Counted from the stretch's first letter, positions 36,923 through 48,417 are shown. The stretch is 64,000 nucleotides of DNA from Stereum hirsutum FP-91666 SS1 (GCF_000264905.1 NW_006763150.1:124001-188000); one strand, 5' to 3'. Notes: generated by a model not told the origin, from the letters alone. Made by a program: numbers and translations.

Positions 36923-39428
36923 ATGTCAGATGGCAGCTCTTCGAACACCAAGCACAACAAAAAGAGGAAGTCTTTTTTGAGACCAACCGCTTCTGCCTTG
37001 AATCCGACACTCACAAACGTCTCTCCCGAATTCTTGGAAAAGCTAAAGAATTCTCCACGATGGCAGGATATTGTCGATCTGATCTGCAAGGAGCTCAATC
37101 TACCTGGTCAGTCACATATGCATTGTCCAATTTAGAGAATGGTCTCTATTACCCGTCTTCGGCACTCAAACACGAGTCCCTTTCCTTCGTGATGATGTGG
37201 CCCAGTCTATGTCTACTCTCGCGCGATCTTGCTCACACCTGTATCACAGATATCAATACTCGCTCTGGATTGAAGAAGATTCACCGGGATTTTGATACAA
37301 TTCACCGGACGTTACACACGCTATATGCGGTCACTCATTCCGACAAAGTCGCTGGAGCTGTCGTTGGCATCTTTGGAAAACTGGCAGAAGACGGCATCCT
37401 TCTCCGAAGGATAATCAAGGAGACGGGTATGGTCGATCTCTCATGTTACCAAACAGCTGCTTACTCGCATGCCTGGTTACAAAAGGATTTCTCGACATGG
37501 CTGTGACGATGCTTGACGATTGGGACACAACGGAGCGGACCTGCGTCGTGATCGTCATCCAATCGCTCTGCCGCGCCATCAGCAAATGTGACGTTGACCT
37601 CTGTCCACAAGTGGTTCAAGAAGCGGCACCGATGCTCATGCGCGTCCTTGAGGAGCGCCCATTCCCCGACAACGATTCGCAGGAAACTGCGCTTGAAGCT
37701 CTGATCGTAATCGCGCTGTCACACTGCGTTCGTCCAGTCTGTCTCGTACCGGAGGGTCATAAACCGTCCGCAGTGCTCAAGAAACTCGATACAAAACGTC
37801 TTAATCGTCTCATGGTTTCACTCGCTCGCAGGCCCATCTACTTCGACCACGTTTTCAAACATTTTGTGAGCTCGACTTACGCCTGCAGTTCTGCCTATTG
37901 GGCCACACCAAGCGCCATCGACTTCTTGGTGGCATGTACTAGGAGCGTACAACTCGAGATCCGAAACACAGCCATCGTCAGCCTTTTACTTCTCCACGCT
38001 CCAATCGAGGAGCCAGAGGACACTTCAATACAGAACCCCGAAACATTCTTGAACGATATGCAACAGAAGCTGAGCGCTGCTCCGGAGAGAATTCTAGTCA
38101 AGATTGGCAAACGAGGGCCGGAGCGGTCTGAGATGGTTCTCATGATACAGACCATAGTCCAATTCCGGGATTATATGGTCGCACTCCTCGCCTCTCCTTC
38201 TACCGATTGGATCGCCTTGGGTCATAAGCTCGTCGAGCTGATTCTTCAATCGGAGTATCTACCAAACGGTACTTGGATAAGCGAGGGGTTACGGGGCCAT
38301 CGCAATTGGCCCTGCGCCTCTTTCTTCGACACACTCCCTCACTGCGCCAAAGCAATCCGAGCGCAAGCGAAGTCTCCTGCAGACCACGATAAAGCCGACA
38401 TACTCGACATCAAATATTGCATCGCCACCCAACAGAAGGACAGCGCTCGACGTATTGCTCGTAACTCGATAAAACGGAGCTCAGAAATCGCCTTTTTCTA
38501 CTATGCCGCCTCCATCGACGCTGAACCCTACGAGGGTCTGCATTATTCGAAGAAAGGGCTGAAGTGTTCGGAGCTCACGGACTACGTGCGGTTCAACCTT
38601 TTATATCGGGCATCAACTCACGCCTTGGAGTTGGCTCAGATGAAGCTCATGGAGAGGAATGTGGGTGAGGGGTACGCGTTCGCGATGTCCGCGCTGGAAG
38701 ATTCCAGGACGTACCTTCGGGAGTGTCCGCTGGACTCGAGGAGGCTTAGGTCGAACGTGTACGTGTACGCACTGTCGCTGATGCTGGTGAAAGGTCCGGA
38801 GTTGACGGTGAACTCGCCGGAGTTGAAGGTTTGCTATGTCGTTTCTCTCGCTTGCCAAACACTCTCCGTGCATGCCGATTGCTCACGTCGACGTTTTTAC
38901 TCAGGAGGCTCAGGAGAAACTCGACTGGGTCGATGAATACGCGAAATTCGAAGGACGTCCTATACTTAGGACTAGAGAGCGTCTCACCACCATCACACTC
39001 CTCCGCCGCCTCGACCACGCGTGGGAAGATTGGTCCGCCGTGCTGCGGCAGGTCGACGCTCACCACAATTGTCATCACGTCCATCCTCACAATACGGACG
39101 AGTATCTGGCAACACTTCTCAGTAGATCGAACTTTCAGCAGTGCGACATCAACTCCGGGCATAAAGCGGAAAGGAAAGGATATGGAGTCGATCTTCCTAC
39201 GCCAAAGGGAGATTCACCAAGCGATTTGTATCGCTGTTCGTGGTGTAGGACACCAAGTGCGGTCTTGAAGAGGTGTAAAGCTTGTGAGAAGGCGAGGTAC
39301 GTGATTGGTCCTTTTTCATGTTGCCCGCGGTGATTGACCTACGATGCAGGTACTGTGACGAGGCCTGTCAGTCACGACACTGGAATGAGCATAGAAAGGA
39401 CTGTGGAGAAAGGTCTAACAAGACTTAA
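36923..39428 (+). CDS. MYND-finger protein, tandem copy 2
   Basis: Five exons, 36923-37106, 37250-37426, 37486-38828, 38905-39296 and 39350-39428, give 724 aa. Close paralogue of the gene at 33639, with the same intron positions and phases. Solenoid-like helical body, then a C-terminal MYND finger: CSWC, CKAC, YCDEAC, HWNEHRKDC. Copy 2 has a shorter tail after the finger than copy 1 and ends SNKT. The first exon and linker before the finger are the most diverged parts. The promoter is shortened or replaced by the inverted-repeat element ending at 36810, so expression may differ between the copies. Confidence 0.88.
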
Positions 39429-40060
39429 ACCTTGCCAATTGTCCAAATTTGTATTTTCAGTGCTGTATCGTTAGCTTTACTCGCATGCTCCATCGTATCG
39501 CTGCTTGCATCGCATCATTCGTACTCACGGACAATACGAGGATTGACCCTCTCATTGCTCAAATCGTGAACATCCATCGTATAAGTAGTTCTCACAGTTA
39601 TGGGGTCTGTGCGCAGCTCTATCTGATGTCCGACTACATGTCGAAGGTCGTTTCCAGCAGGACCGGTATGGGACGGAGATGAAGCAGGAGATTCTATGTG
39701 GGCACTATTAGGACAGTGAAATTTTAGGACAGTTATGGGCGTCAGGGATTCTCAGATTAATACAGAGTAGCGTGAAGAATGTCAATAAAAGAGATGCAGT
39801 GCAGGGTTGGAGGAAGACCAGCCCCGTTCGAATATTATCTGGTTTTCTCAGATTTTCCTCCAGGGCTGACTGTGTGGCACCGGTGTGGCACCTCGTGGTA
39901 AACTTTGCCGATGAAGCACGGATCGAGAGCTTTGCCTATGCTTGCCTATGTCTTTCCATCGTCTTGCTGTTCCGCTTTATCTCTTGCCGTATACTGAGTG
40001 ACGGACTGCAGCTTTCTTAGGTGCTGTCGAGGAATATCCTTTACGATCGATGCCGGAATG
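39429..40060. other. intergenic with phased GTGGC pair
   Basis: No gene seen. Two TGTGGCACC boxes, with GTGGC cores starting at 39874 and 39885, are spaced 11 bp apart, followed by a further GTGG. Confidence 0.4.
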
Positions 40061-40540
40061 CGCTTGTTTGACTGAACAATCTACACAAAGGTAGTACGTT
40101 CAAGATACAGCGATTTTACCAACAGGAATAGATGCCCGGATCCTTTGGGCCTACTCAGGACCCTCTATTCGAGACTCGGACCACACGAGAAATCGAGGAG
40201 CTATAGCACAGGCAGACGAATGACGTTATGGACCAAGACAAGGTGCGTGCATTCAATCTTCCCCCGTGCCACCTCATCGCTAACTGCATATTGGACGAGA
40301 CTAGGAGTTAAAGAAGAGGGCAGAAAATAGATATTTATATGACCAAGATAAGAGAGTCATCGACGTTCGCTGTAAAGCAAGTACGTGTGCTTCATCTTCC
40401 ACTCGGCCACTCGACCTGACAGGCTATAATTAGGAGGAGAGGACACCTATCACGGCATTTGGATGAAACCAAACTAAACCGAATATGAATCGAGCGGGAA
40501 AACGAGATCTTTGAAGGGAACAAGGAAAAATTGACTGATA
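40061..40540 (+). other. spliced companion unit of the family 1 gene at 40.7 kb
   Basis: Plus-strand unit converging on the 40675-42426 gene. Likely exons: about 40129-40241 (donor AAG|GTGCGTGCATTC), about 40304-40379 (donor GCAA|GTACGTGTGC) and from about 40424 after CCTGACAG. In one frame the joined exons read as a charged, coiled-coil-like peptide (TTREIEEL, stop, HRQTNDVMDQDK, then ELKKRAENRYLYDQDKRVID), interrupted by one TAG near 40206. The donor and following pyrimidine tract match those of the companions at 52.2 and 58.3 kb. Coding status uncertain. Confidence 0.35.
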
Positions 40541-40674
40541 AATGAATGTACGACCAACTGAGCCAACGGGATTTTTTTCGCCACCACAGTCGTCCCCGCT
40601 GCCGCCTCTCCGAGATCATCTATATCCGACGAAATGATCTCTCCTTCGACCCTGCACCCACCACTCCCTGTCAT

Positions 40675-42426
40675 CTACCTAACTTTGGATGGAGACTTGC
40701 GCTCTTCGTGCGATAGATCATGCCCTTCAAGCGGACTGAGCGAGAAATGCTGAACCATCGGTCGACGTGTTGAACACGTTATGCCGATGGTCCGCGTGTA
40801 TCGTTATGGTCCGTTTCATGAGTTTGCGATATCACGAGAGCTCGTAAGCCACTCGGACCCGCCCCACCTTCACCAAACTCATCTGTTGTGCCAGAATGAC
40901 TGTGCCTCGCCTCCGACGCCGTTCCTCGCCTCCTCCCTCCTCGCAGACCAACTGTCTCCTTCGAATCCTCAAACGGTATCCATCCCTCTGATTCTCTCCC
41001 ACTGACGCCGTATGGGACAAGCGCTCTCAGAGGTCTATCTGCGGTGAGGTCGTGGGTTCTGTCGTCCTCTAAAGGCTCTACATCCTTTGCCTTAGAACTC
41101 CTCCGAGCCCCTTGCGTAGCTCTGCCATCGGAGGTAGACCTTTTTCCTCGGTTTCGCGCCGAATTTTCTCGAGGTTTTCCTTTAGGGATCGGGCCATCGG
41201 ACTTGTTCTCGGGAGAGGCCTTGCGTGGTCCTCTGGTTTTACGTTTTCTTGTCGGTGTGGCAGAGACGGGAGGGCCAGTCATCGATGGTACGATATGATG
41301 ACGCCGGGGCAATGGATCGTTCATGCGCGATGCATCTGACTGGGTCCTTGACAATGAAGGGGGTTGGTAGGTTGTATCGTCGGCCGGGACATGGCCAGTA
41401 TCCAAGGTGTTACCGTAGGATGGAACACCGTGCACGAGTCGCGTGTCAGACAGCGATGGACGCGACGAAACTCGTTCGAGGTCTAAATCGTGCGGCACCT
41501 GAGTACCGGGCAGCTGACAATTTCTGAATACGGCTCCGTTGGGCTGCATGGGTTGAGCATCATGCTCGCGTGTAGGAGCAATGAACTCCCCTTTGACACT
41601 GTACGTGGTCTCGGATGTGTTGACGGCTCCAGACGCATATCGCTGCTTTACGAAACGACGAACTCCGTCGTCGTTGGCCACATTCCTCGGTTCGATGTCG
41701 TTTAACATTGGGGTGACCTGAGTCGTTGACAAATATTGAGGATTTTGTTCGATTAGTGAGAATAGGAGGAACACACGAACCTGGACAGAGACCGCGTGGT
41801 TTTCTTGTGTAGGCTGATGTTGTTTGCTGAGTGTTCTCCCGTTGGGTCCTCCAATGGTTATCTTTCGGTATGTCTCCAGGCCATCACGAACTATCTTTTA
41901 ACCCATTTTTGTGTCTCAGATCTCTTCCAGAGGGCATCGCGTAACAGAGACTGACCTGGGGGAGACATCGCCATAGATTGCCTATTGTCTGGAACTTCGT
42001 CACCAGCCTGTCCATTTCCTCCCATTCTCCGTGCTCCGCCAGAGACCTCAGGTGTTCGCAGATCACATAGAGATCTTCAGCAGTTTTCATGTAGGTGGCG
42101 GCGGCAGGGAGGGAGGCATGTGATTGTTCTTGGATCGGTTGACGATAGTCGGTGAACATATGTGTTGCCTGGCTTCCAGAGTTGGTTTTGTGGCCGAGGA
42201 AGGTCGAAGCGTCGTCGAGACAAGACTGTGAAGTGTCGCGATTGATTGGAGGGGTTATGGGGATCATACGGCCAGTCGAGGAAACAATAGACGCATTGTA
42301 GCTCGTCGACGGCTCACTGGTATTGGCCGTGTCAGCCTGCTCGTACAGATTCGCTTCGCTGAACGACACATCCAATGGATGGACAGAAAAGTGGACTTCG
42401 TTTCGGTGGACGGGGTCGTAACTCAT
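40675..42426 (-). CDS. family 1 putative nuclear protein (copy H)
   Basis: Preferred model: exons 42426-41956, 41873-41781, 41717-40836 and 40749-40675, all phase 0, 506 aa. An alternative reads exon 3 through to a stop at 40779. I prefer the last intron because it adds the family signature HFSLSPLEGHDLSHEERK. Central helical segment: TYMKTAEDLYVICEHLRSLA, WEEMDRLVTKF, ending LPQ at the first exon border, equivalent to copies G, D and E. Basic patches TRKRKTRGPRKA and GRRRGTASE and an EGWIPFED stretch follow. A further upstream in-frame ATG at 42522 would add 32 residues. No known domain; nuclear localisation is inferred from the basic clusters. Confidence 0.62.
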
Positions 42427-42526
42427 GTCGAATAGATATTGAAGTCGCAGTTTATGTTGAAAGATACTATCAGCGGTGATGAGTGGAGAATCGCAATGAA
42501 CGCGTTTGGAAACCAGACACATGAGT

Positions 42527-43527
42527 TGACTAAGCAGTAGTCCGGTTCAAATACCGCCTAAGGCACGTTTCCTTTGTCCTCTTTGTTTGGCCATGTTCAT
42601 TATTGACGCGTCGCGACGCGCGTGGTTTCTCTAGAAAGCGTTTTACATTGTCACCTCCCCTCTCCTCCCGAACAGCGCCGTTTTTCTATAATTGCCTATA
42701 TTACCCTTCGATTCCAATGTCTGAGTCCTGCATGCGCATATGCATCTCCGAATGCAAAGTCGATGTTGGCGGCAAGACAATACATAGGTGTTCCGGAATA
42801 AGAAGTAGCAAACAAAGGAGGGATCGCCAGGGCTGTCGCAGTCCGTGTTAGGGCGAGGGAAGATCAACCTGAAAGAAACACTGGGGTCTGTGGTGGAACA
42901 AATGGGAAGTGCGCCATGAGAAGCCGTCGTACACAAGACTTTTGTATCCTTTTGGCCCCTTGAGGTGTCCCTTATTGGTCCTCTCCATTGATTTTGTTGT
43001 CAACAAAGTGGCCCCCCCATCTCCAAGGCAGTACCTAAAACTGCACCCTCGAATCTCCACTACTCGTCGATGCAGTCAAAAGCATCGGTCTTTCCCATAA
43101 TCTGTATAACAGGTGATCATGACGTGAAGACTACCTTTGTTTATGCGCTTTTTGTCGTCGATTTCTAATAAAGGACATAGAGACACAGATACGATGTCGA
43201 AGGCAATAATTATCTAGCCCAAGGAACTCAAACTCGGACTTCTTTCACTGGCAGTAGGGCCCAGCAATCGTCATAATCCTCCGCCCTGTCGGACTGGATT
43301 GCCGCCCATTATACTTTAAGCCGACATTGACCATGACTATGATCCAGCACACCGTCATGATATTATGGGTACTCAGCTTCGAGTAACGAGGTGCGAGAAT
43401 ATATTTTGGCAATAATCTATGTGGTGTATGGAGAGGGCAATACGTGTATTCCAATGCCCTCTCTAACGTCTATATATTCAGTGGAGACGAATGATAAGAA
43501 AAAATCGTCGCACAAAACCCCCATCGC
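42527..43527. other. intergenic, nothing supportable
   Basis: Upstream of copy H and downstream of the first hydrolase. Only short unsupported frames; a C-rich run at 43013-43019. Confidence 0.4.
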
Positions 43528-44528
43528 CTATGCCTGTTCCAAGAATCCGCTCAAGACCTTGCTAAACCGCTCCCTTTCCTCCCAAAAAGGTGTATGGCTC
43601 GACTTGGCAAACTTGACCCATTTGACCTTCTCGATGGAGTTGAACAACGGTGCTACAACGGCGTCGGTCATGTAACCGCGTTCGCTATTCAAAAGAAGAG
43701 TCGGAACTTTGATGAGGTGCAGGCGGTCCTTGATGTCCCAATTATGTTCCAGGACATTGTTACGCCTAAGAAGCGAATGATATATGCTCAGTTTGGGCTG
43801 CAACGATAAAACAACGAAGGAACCAACATCGCATTGAGCGGGGCAGAGCCCCCAGCATCGTCCTCTGCCTGTTCAGCGCTGTACTGCAACTCTGCGGGGA
43901 GTGGGTGGACGTTGCAACAGTTGATATCGGAGAAAAGACGCCAGGCGACCTTCTCCTCCTTCAAAAATGGCGCTCCCTCCTGAACATGCTTCGCCATCGA
44001 CTCCAACAATATTTCCCTTGGACCACTCGGGAGCTCCCCTATCAATCGCTTCCTCTCCGCGTGTTGGCTAGGGGAGTCGGCACACGAGGTGACCAGGACG
44101 AGTCGTCTCAACGCCTTTGGCTGATGCTCCACGATATACTCCATCGCAAGTGCCCCTCCGAAACAATGTCCGAGTAGATCGAAGGGCTTGTCCTGTAAAC
44201 CGAAGTGTCTGACGAGGTTGTCGAGCTCCGCGACGAAGAGTTCGAACGTCCAGAACGTCTCGGGCTTGTGCGGAAGGTGAGTCGAACGGGCTCCTCCGAG
44301 TAGGTCGTAGAAGATGACGGTGGTCGACGGATCGCGAACAACTATGTCGGAGATGGGAAGAATGTAGTCATGAGAGAAGCCTGGACCACCGTGAATAGCG
44401 ATGACGGGAGGACGGCTGGATGAAGTTGAGCTGGGAGGATTTCCGACGACCTTGTAGTATGTATAGAATGCCTCGCCATTGAATGTGAGGGGAATCGTCC
44501 CTTCCACAAATAAAAGAGTTTTGTCCAT
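43528..44528 (-). CDS. proline-iminopeptidase-like alpha/beta hydrolase with Cys nucleophile
   Basis: The N-terminal exon starts at 44528 (MDKTLLFVEGTIPLTF). Family motifs: HGGPG oxyanion-hole motif near residue 46, the nucleophile elbow DLLGHCFGGA near residue 118, and FAKSSH with the catalytic-type His near the end. The elbow is G-H-C-F-G-G, so the usual Ser is Cys. The segment expected to carry the catalytic Asp reads NSERGYMTD, with no Asp where the paralogue at 55550 has DD. The two coding parts (44528-43857 and 43797-43528) are in phase only if a 59-nt intron with GC-AG ends is removed; no GT donor fits. Otherwise the gene carries a frameshift. About 313 aa if spliced so. Relatives cleave N-terminal residues or amides; activity here is doubtful. 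Confidence 0.65.
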
Positions 44529-44760
44529 AGTCTAGACGAAGGAAAAAAGAGAGGGTGAGTGAACGTGTCAATGGATGTAGATATGAGTTAAAATGAAGTA
44601 CAGATATCGAACAGAGTAGTGGAGGGATGGCAATACAAGGGTCGTTCATTACCTGCTTTATATAAGTGACGAATTGTCTTGTGAATCAGTCTCCTTGACA
44701 TAATCTTCGCAGGCCTCGGTGTAATGAGCGTCTCAGTCGAAGCATTAAAGGTCAAACCAA

Positions 44761-45331
44761 TTACGGATAAGGGTCTACAGCCCCGTATGTTATAGACGGC
44801 GTCTGGGTCAGGAGGATGGATACCTCGGAGACGCCACTGAGACACATTGATATCAGAGTTTTGCGGTCGATGTAGTAGCGTGTTTTGGGGGCAACTGTGA
44901 CCGTGGCCCTTTCCGGGGTTTGTACAGTTATGAGGCGTACGTAGTTTATGTTCACCAACACCTGGAGTTTCCGACTAGATAATTCAGTTGAGAGCGGGAG
45001 AAACTTGGTGTGTGGCGTAGAACTTCTCGATATGTCACGACCGCAGGCACAAGAAGCCTGCCAATCCCTGCAAGTAAAGTTATACTCAGCGTGTGCGACC
45101 AAGAGCCTGACGAAACGCCGATGACACCCCTCCGAGGAGAAAGGAAGATGGATCATACCTGGTATTTTGGGTCGCTCCAGGGCCAAAACTCTTGCGCTTG
45201 AGGCGGAAGACAAAGCTCTTGGTAAAACCGCATACTTCCTTAATGTGAATGGTGGCGCCACGGATACTGTAACAGATAGGAGAGAGTGGAAGTGCTGACC
45301 AAATCGCTGAAACAGCGGTGCATTTCCCCAT
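44761..45331 (-). CDS. hypothetical protein, two exons
   Basis: Putative gene: exons 45331-45159 and 45067-44761, phase-consistent, 159 aa. The N-terminus is moderately hydrophobic (MGKCTAVSAIWSALPLSPIC). A basic stretch FRLKRKSFGPG and a Cys cluster SCACGRD flank the splice site, and RYYIDRKTLISMCLSG is near the end. I recognise no domain. Support is limited to good splice signals (GTATGA donor, TTACTTGCAG acceptor) and an even residue mix; it may be wrong. Confidence 0.3.
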
Positions 45332-45613
45332 CGCTTAAGATTTGGTCGCTTTCCAGTCCAGTCGAACGAGCGAAAGACCGACAATGAACGCAAGGTGAAA
45401 CATTTCCGTGATATGCACACCCGGGACAGTGAGAAGAATACACAAGACGTGAGGCCTACACTCGCTCAGATGGTATGAGTATACGCCTGAAAATACGCAC
45501 ACTAACCATGTACAGCCAGAGATGGAGAAGAAAAATAATTTGGGTAAACGAAGTTCGAATCTGGTGACCGGGACATTACACACCGGGATAGATGGTACAA
45601 AAGCCAGACATGT

Positions 45614-46603
45614 CTATCTCACCTGCAATGTCGGTCCTTTGGTCACGACGAGCGCGAAATATTGACCAGAATGATCAAAAGTACTGCGAAGTTCAGGATG
45701 TTGACCTCTAGAGACCCATTCCAACCCATCGGAGGCGCGTTATATCCGTCGTGTGAGGAGCATACGCTAAAACTGGCATGGTCCCCATCGTGTCCGAGCA
45801 GTGATAACCAATCCAGAATTTGGATGTGAGGATGCTTGTGATAGCTGTCCTCGTACGATACGAACGACACTTGATGGCGTAAATCCTCCCGATTCAACCA
45901 ACTCAAAACCAACTCGTGCTGCAACATCATCGATGGATCGGTTCCGCGCAGAACAGGTTTGGGTTCGTATGTACTTGCGTATTTTGACGTGTCCTCTCCT
46001 AATTCCGTATATTTACACGGATGCATCGAAGGAGAGGGTAACTTTGCCCCAGTTCTGTTTACGGATGGGCCTACTAGGCCTACCGCGTAGTCGTAATTTG
46101 GATTCGGAGAAATCCTCGTCAGTGTGACCCACTGTATATGAATCCGAAGGTTACAAGGTGCTTGAATTTCGGCGGATTCATGATTATGAGCGCACGGTTT
46201 GGCGAGTACACGTTGAAAGAGATGAGGGTTGGATGAGGGAGTCAGGGATGGAGGTGGTGTGCACAGGTGCACGTGGTGGCTGACGGTGTCGCCTTGAGGC
46301 ACCAGTAAAAGTGGGCCACCATAATATCGGTGCCACCCGGGGCTGGCCGTCCTCGACGGATCCTGCGAAAAATCGTGACTTGAGGTGCTTGAGGTCCCAA
46401 ACTTGAAGTTCAGACAGATTCAAACCAACAGCAGAGTACATAGGCGGATAACGATGGAGACTCGGATCCGCCATATTGAATCCAACATAAGTACAAAACA
46501 TATCAGGAGCAGAATGGTGGCGCAGAGAAACAGTAGGCAGTTGGAACTTGGAAGTGACGGTGATCGTGATGGTGACGATGTCGCAGTGGAAATCCGAAGG
46601 CAT
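45614..46603 (-). CDS. hypothetical protein with C-terminal hydrophobic segment
   Basis: Exons 46603-46430, 46362-45667 and 45622-45614 join in phase 0 and give about 292 aa. The main exon begins DPSRTASPGWHRYYGGPLLL after a strong acceptor (CGATTTTTCGCAG) and contains YEPKPVLRG, QHELVLSWLNREDLRH and ILDWLSLLGHDGD. It ends in one hydrophobic segment (VNILNFAVLLIILV) followed by R and a stop, as in a tail-anchored or lipid-anchored protein. No signal peptide is evident. I do not recognise the family. If the last intron is not removed the protein ends NISRSS instead. Confidence 0.45.
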
Positions 46604-47088
46604 GAGAAAGGGAATATCAGAACAGGGTTAAACAGGGTGAAAATCAGCGATAAATGACGGGAATAATGTCACGACGCAAGGAACAACAGCGAGAGAAAGT
46701 ATACTGGCAAGAAATCAATGTGGGTGTATCAAAGCGAAAACAGGAGGGACAAATCAGTACAACTCTGGAAGGATGTCATGCGATAAATCCAGCACGAATA
46801 TAGGATGTAAGGAGCCGATAGGGATGGTGGAGCCAGAGTAACACCTGAGCAACTCGGAAAGCAGGACAGAGCAACAGTACAGAAAATGAACAAATATAGA
46901 AAAGTACAGGAAAGATGTGGATGACAGTGATAATGCCACTTGATCCTAGGCATTCATCGGCGACGAGTATTCCAGCCACGACCACGCAAGACAGGTGGGG
47001 GCGGTTCCGTTCTCTGCCTACAGGAAACTGTTAACAATCGATTCTCAGTTTGACTGTTGAGCGAAAGCTTATCTCCTCCCCCTCGTTC
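46604..47088. other. intergenic, nothing supportable
   Basis: Overlapping short hydrophobic minus-strand frames at 46729-46985 look like translation of AT-rich spacer, not exons. Confidence 0.4.
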
Positions 47089-48010
47089 TCAGAATCCTCC
47101 TAAGGAACGACTCCCCCTCCTTCTCATTCTCCTTATCAGAGTCACCACCTCGACCACGACGATTATGGAGACATGGCTGTAGTAGCCAAATTGAAACATG
47201 AGTTGCATTCTTAAAACATAGAAATCAACGGATTGACTCACGTTCCAACCAAGGGTACCCAAGCCGTCATCTTCCGACGGAGGCTCGCCGGGAGGGAGTT
47301 CCTGGGCCGCCGAACTTTCCTCGACGGAGCCACCCCCATCCTCCGAGCCCTGCAAGAGAACGCCCTTCTCTTGCTCATCATCCTCGTTTGAAGCTTCCCC
47401 ATTCTCCGAGCCCGGCTCACTATTCACCTCACCATCCTCCTGAGAGGAGACCTAGTTAGGTTAAGGCTGATCGCCTTCCGCATCCTCACCGTGGACCGCG
47501 CCACTGTCCAGCCCATCTTCTCCCCAAATACTTTCCTCCTATGGCCCCCGCTCTTCAACGCCCGCATCCTCCAGATATTCCTGATGTGGGACCTGGTCCG
47601 CTTCTGGCCGCTCTCCCTCCTCCTCACTGTAGGCCGCGTTATCATCCAGGCCACCTCCATCCGAAACACTATCCTCCTCCGCCGATCCTACATCACTACG
47701 CCAATACTCCTCGTCTTCCCGGTCGTATAGCTCCTGCTACTCCTTGCTCATGGGGTACGCCCTCTCCAGCCGTTCCCACTCATCCTACGGCTCATCTGTA
47801 CCGAAATCTCGGACAGGTGACTTGGGGCTTGGTGACTGTGAACGGTAGGATCCGTGAGCCAGAGTGAAAGACAAATCATATAAATTATATGGATCGCACC
47901 TGTGGGTCTGCAGGACCCTCCGTCTGGGCGAGGACCCCGTTCTCGGAGGGGTTCGACGAGATCTCCTCCTTCACGACATGAGCATCGGCAAGGTTTCTTT
48001 CCTCCGCATC
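47089..48010 (-). pseudogene. acidic coding relic with five in-frame stops
   Basis: Reading minus-strand from 48010 with one removable intron (donor after PADPQ near 47900, acceptor CCGTTCACAG near 47838) gives a strongly acidic peptide: VVKEEISSNPSENGVLAQTE, ERLERAYPMSKE, YDREDEEYWRSDVGSAEED, HQEYLEDAGVEE. The frame is broken by TAA at 48013, TAG at 47787, 47739 and 47541, and TAA at 47463. A further acidic frame (NSEPGSENGEASNEDDEQEK) follows to 47089. Composition stays protein-like between the stops, which argues for a once-coding extension of the gene at 48.0-50.1 kb, now decayed. Some TAGs might instead be unrecognised intron acceptors. Confidence 0.4.
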
Positions 48011-48386
48011 TTAGTGGCCCCTAGCCAGAGTGGGCAGGATGTCCTCTGGTAAGGCTGAGGACACGCGACACTGCCTCTTTGGTGTTGGAGGCTTGATGTC
48101 ATCGTCGTCGCTCTCTGCGTCGAGTCCTTCATAGCCTCCCGAAGGGGCTACGATATTGCTGCTACGCCTTGTACGCTTGCGGGGAGATCTTCGCCCTTCT
48201 CGGAGACGCGAGGACGAGGGCGTTGATGGGCGGGGCGGGGAGGAGAGTAGGGCAGCGTTCTGGATAGAAAATGCACGAATCACATGAGTGTCTAGTTGAT
48301 GCTGGGTAAGAAAGCTTCAAATGACTTACTTCACCTAGTGGGGCACCCGCCGACCTACTAGCCACAATACGAGAACGGGTAGGAGA
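48011..48386 (-). CDS. 3' exons of the family 1 copy F gene (or a separate short gene)
   Basis: Two exons, 48386-48330 and 48259-48011, phase 0. They encode SPTRSRIVASRSAGAPLGE, then a basic block RRSPRKRTRRSSN, acidic AESDDDD, PPTPKRQCR, and end ILPTLARGH. The order basic-acidic-PTPKR matches copy G (DDDDSVDDPTPRSKRR), and the end matches the family signature up to GH, where a TAA stops it. They could join to copy F (48691-50070) through a long intron holding the triplet repeat, or to a six-codon exon at 48639-48622 (MKSKST). The junction is not resolved. Confidence 0.4.
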
Positions 48387-48417
48387 CTATTGAGAAGCGA
48401 GAGTAAAAACACAACAG

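Noticed and set aside
45545..45595. GTTCGAATC box resembling a tRNA T-arm
   Set aside because: Flanking sequence gives no cloverleaf; probably chance.
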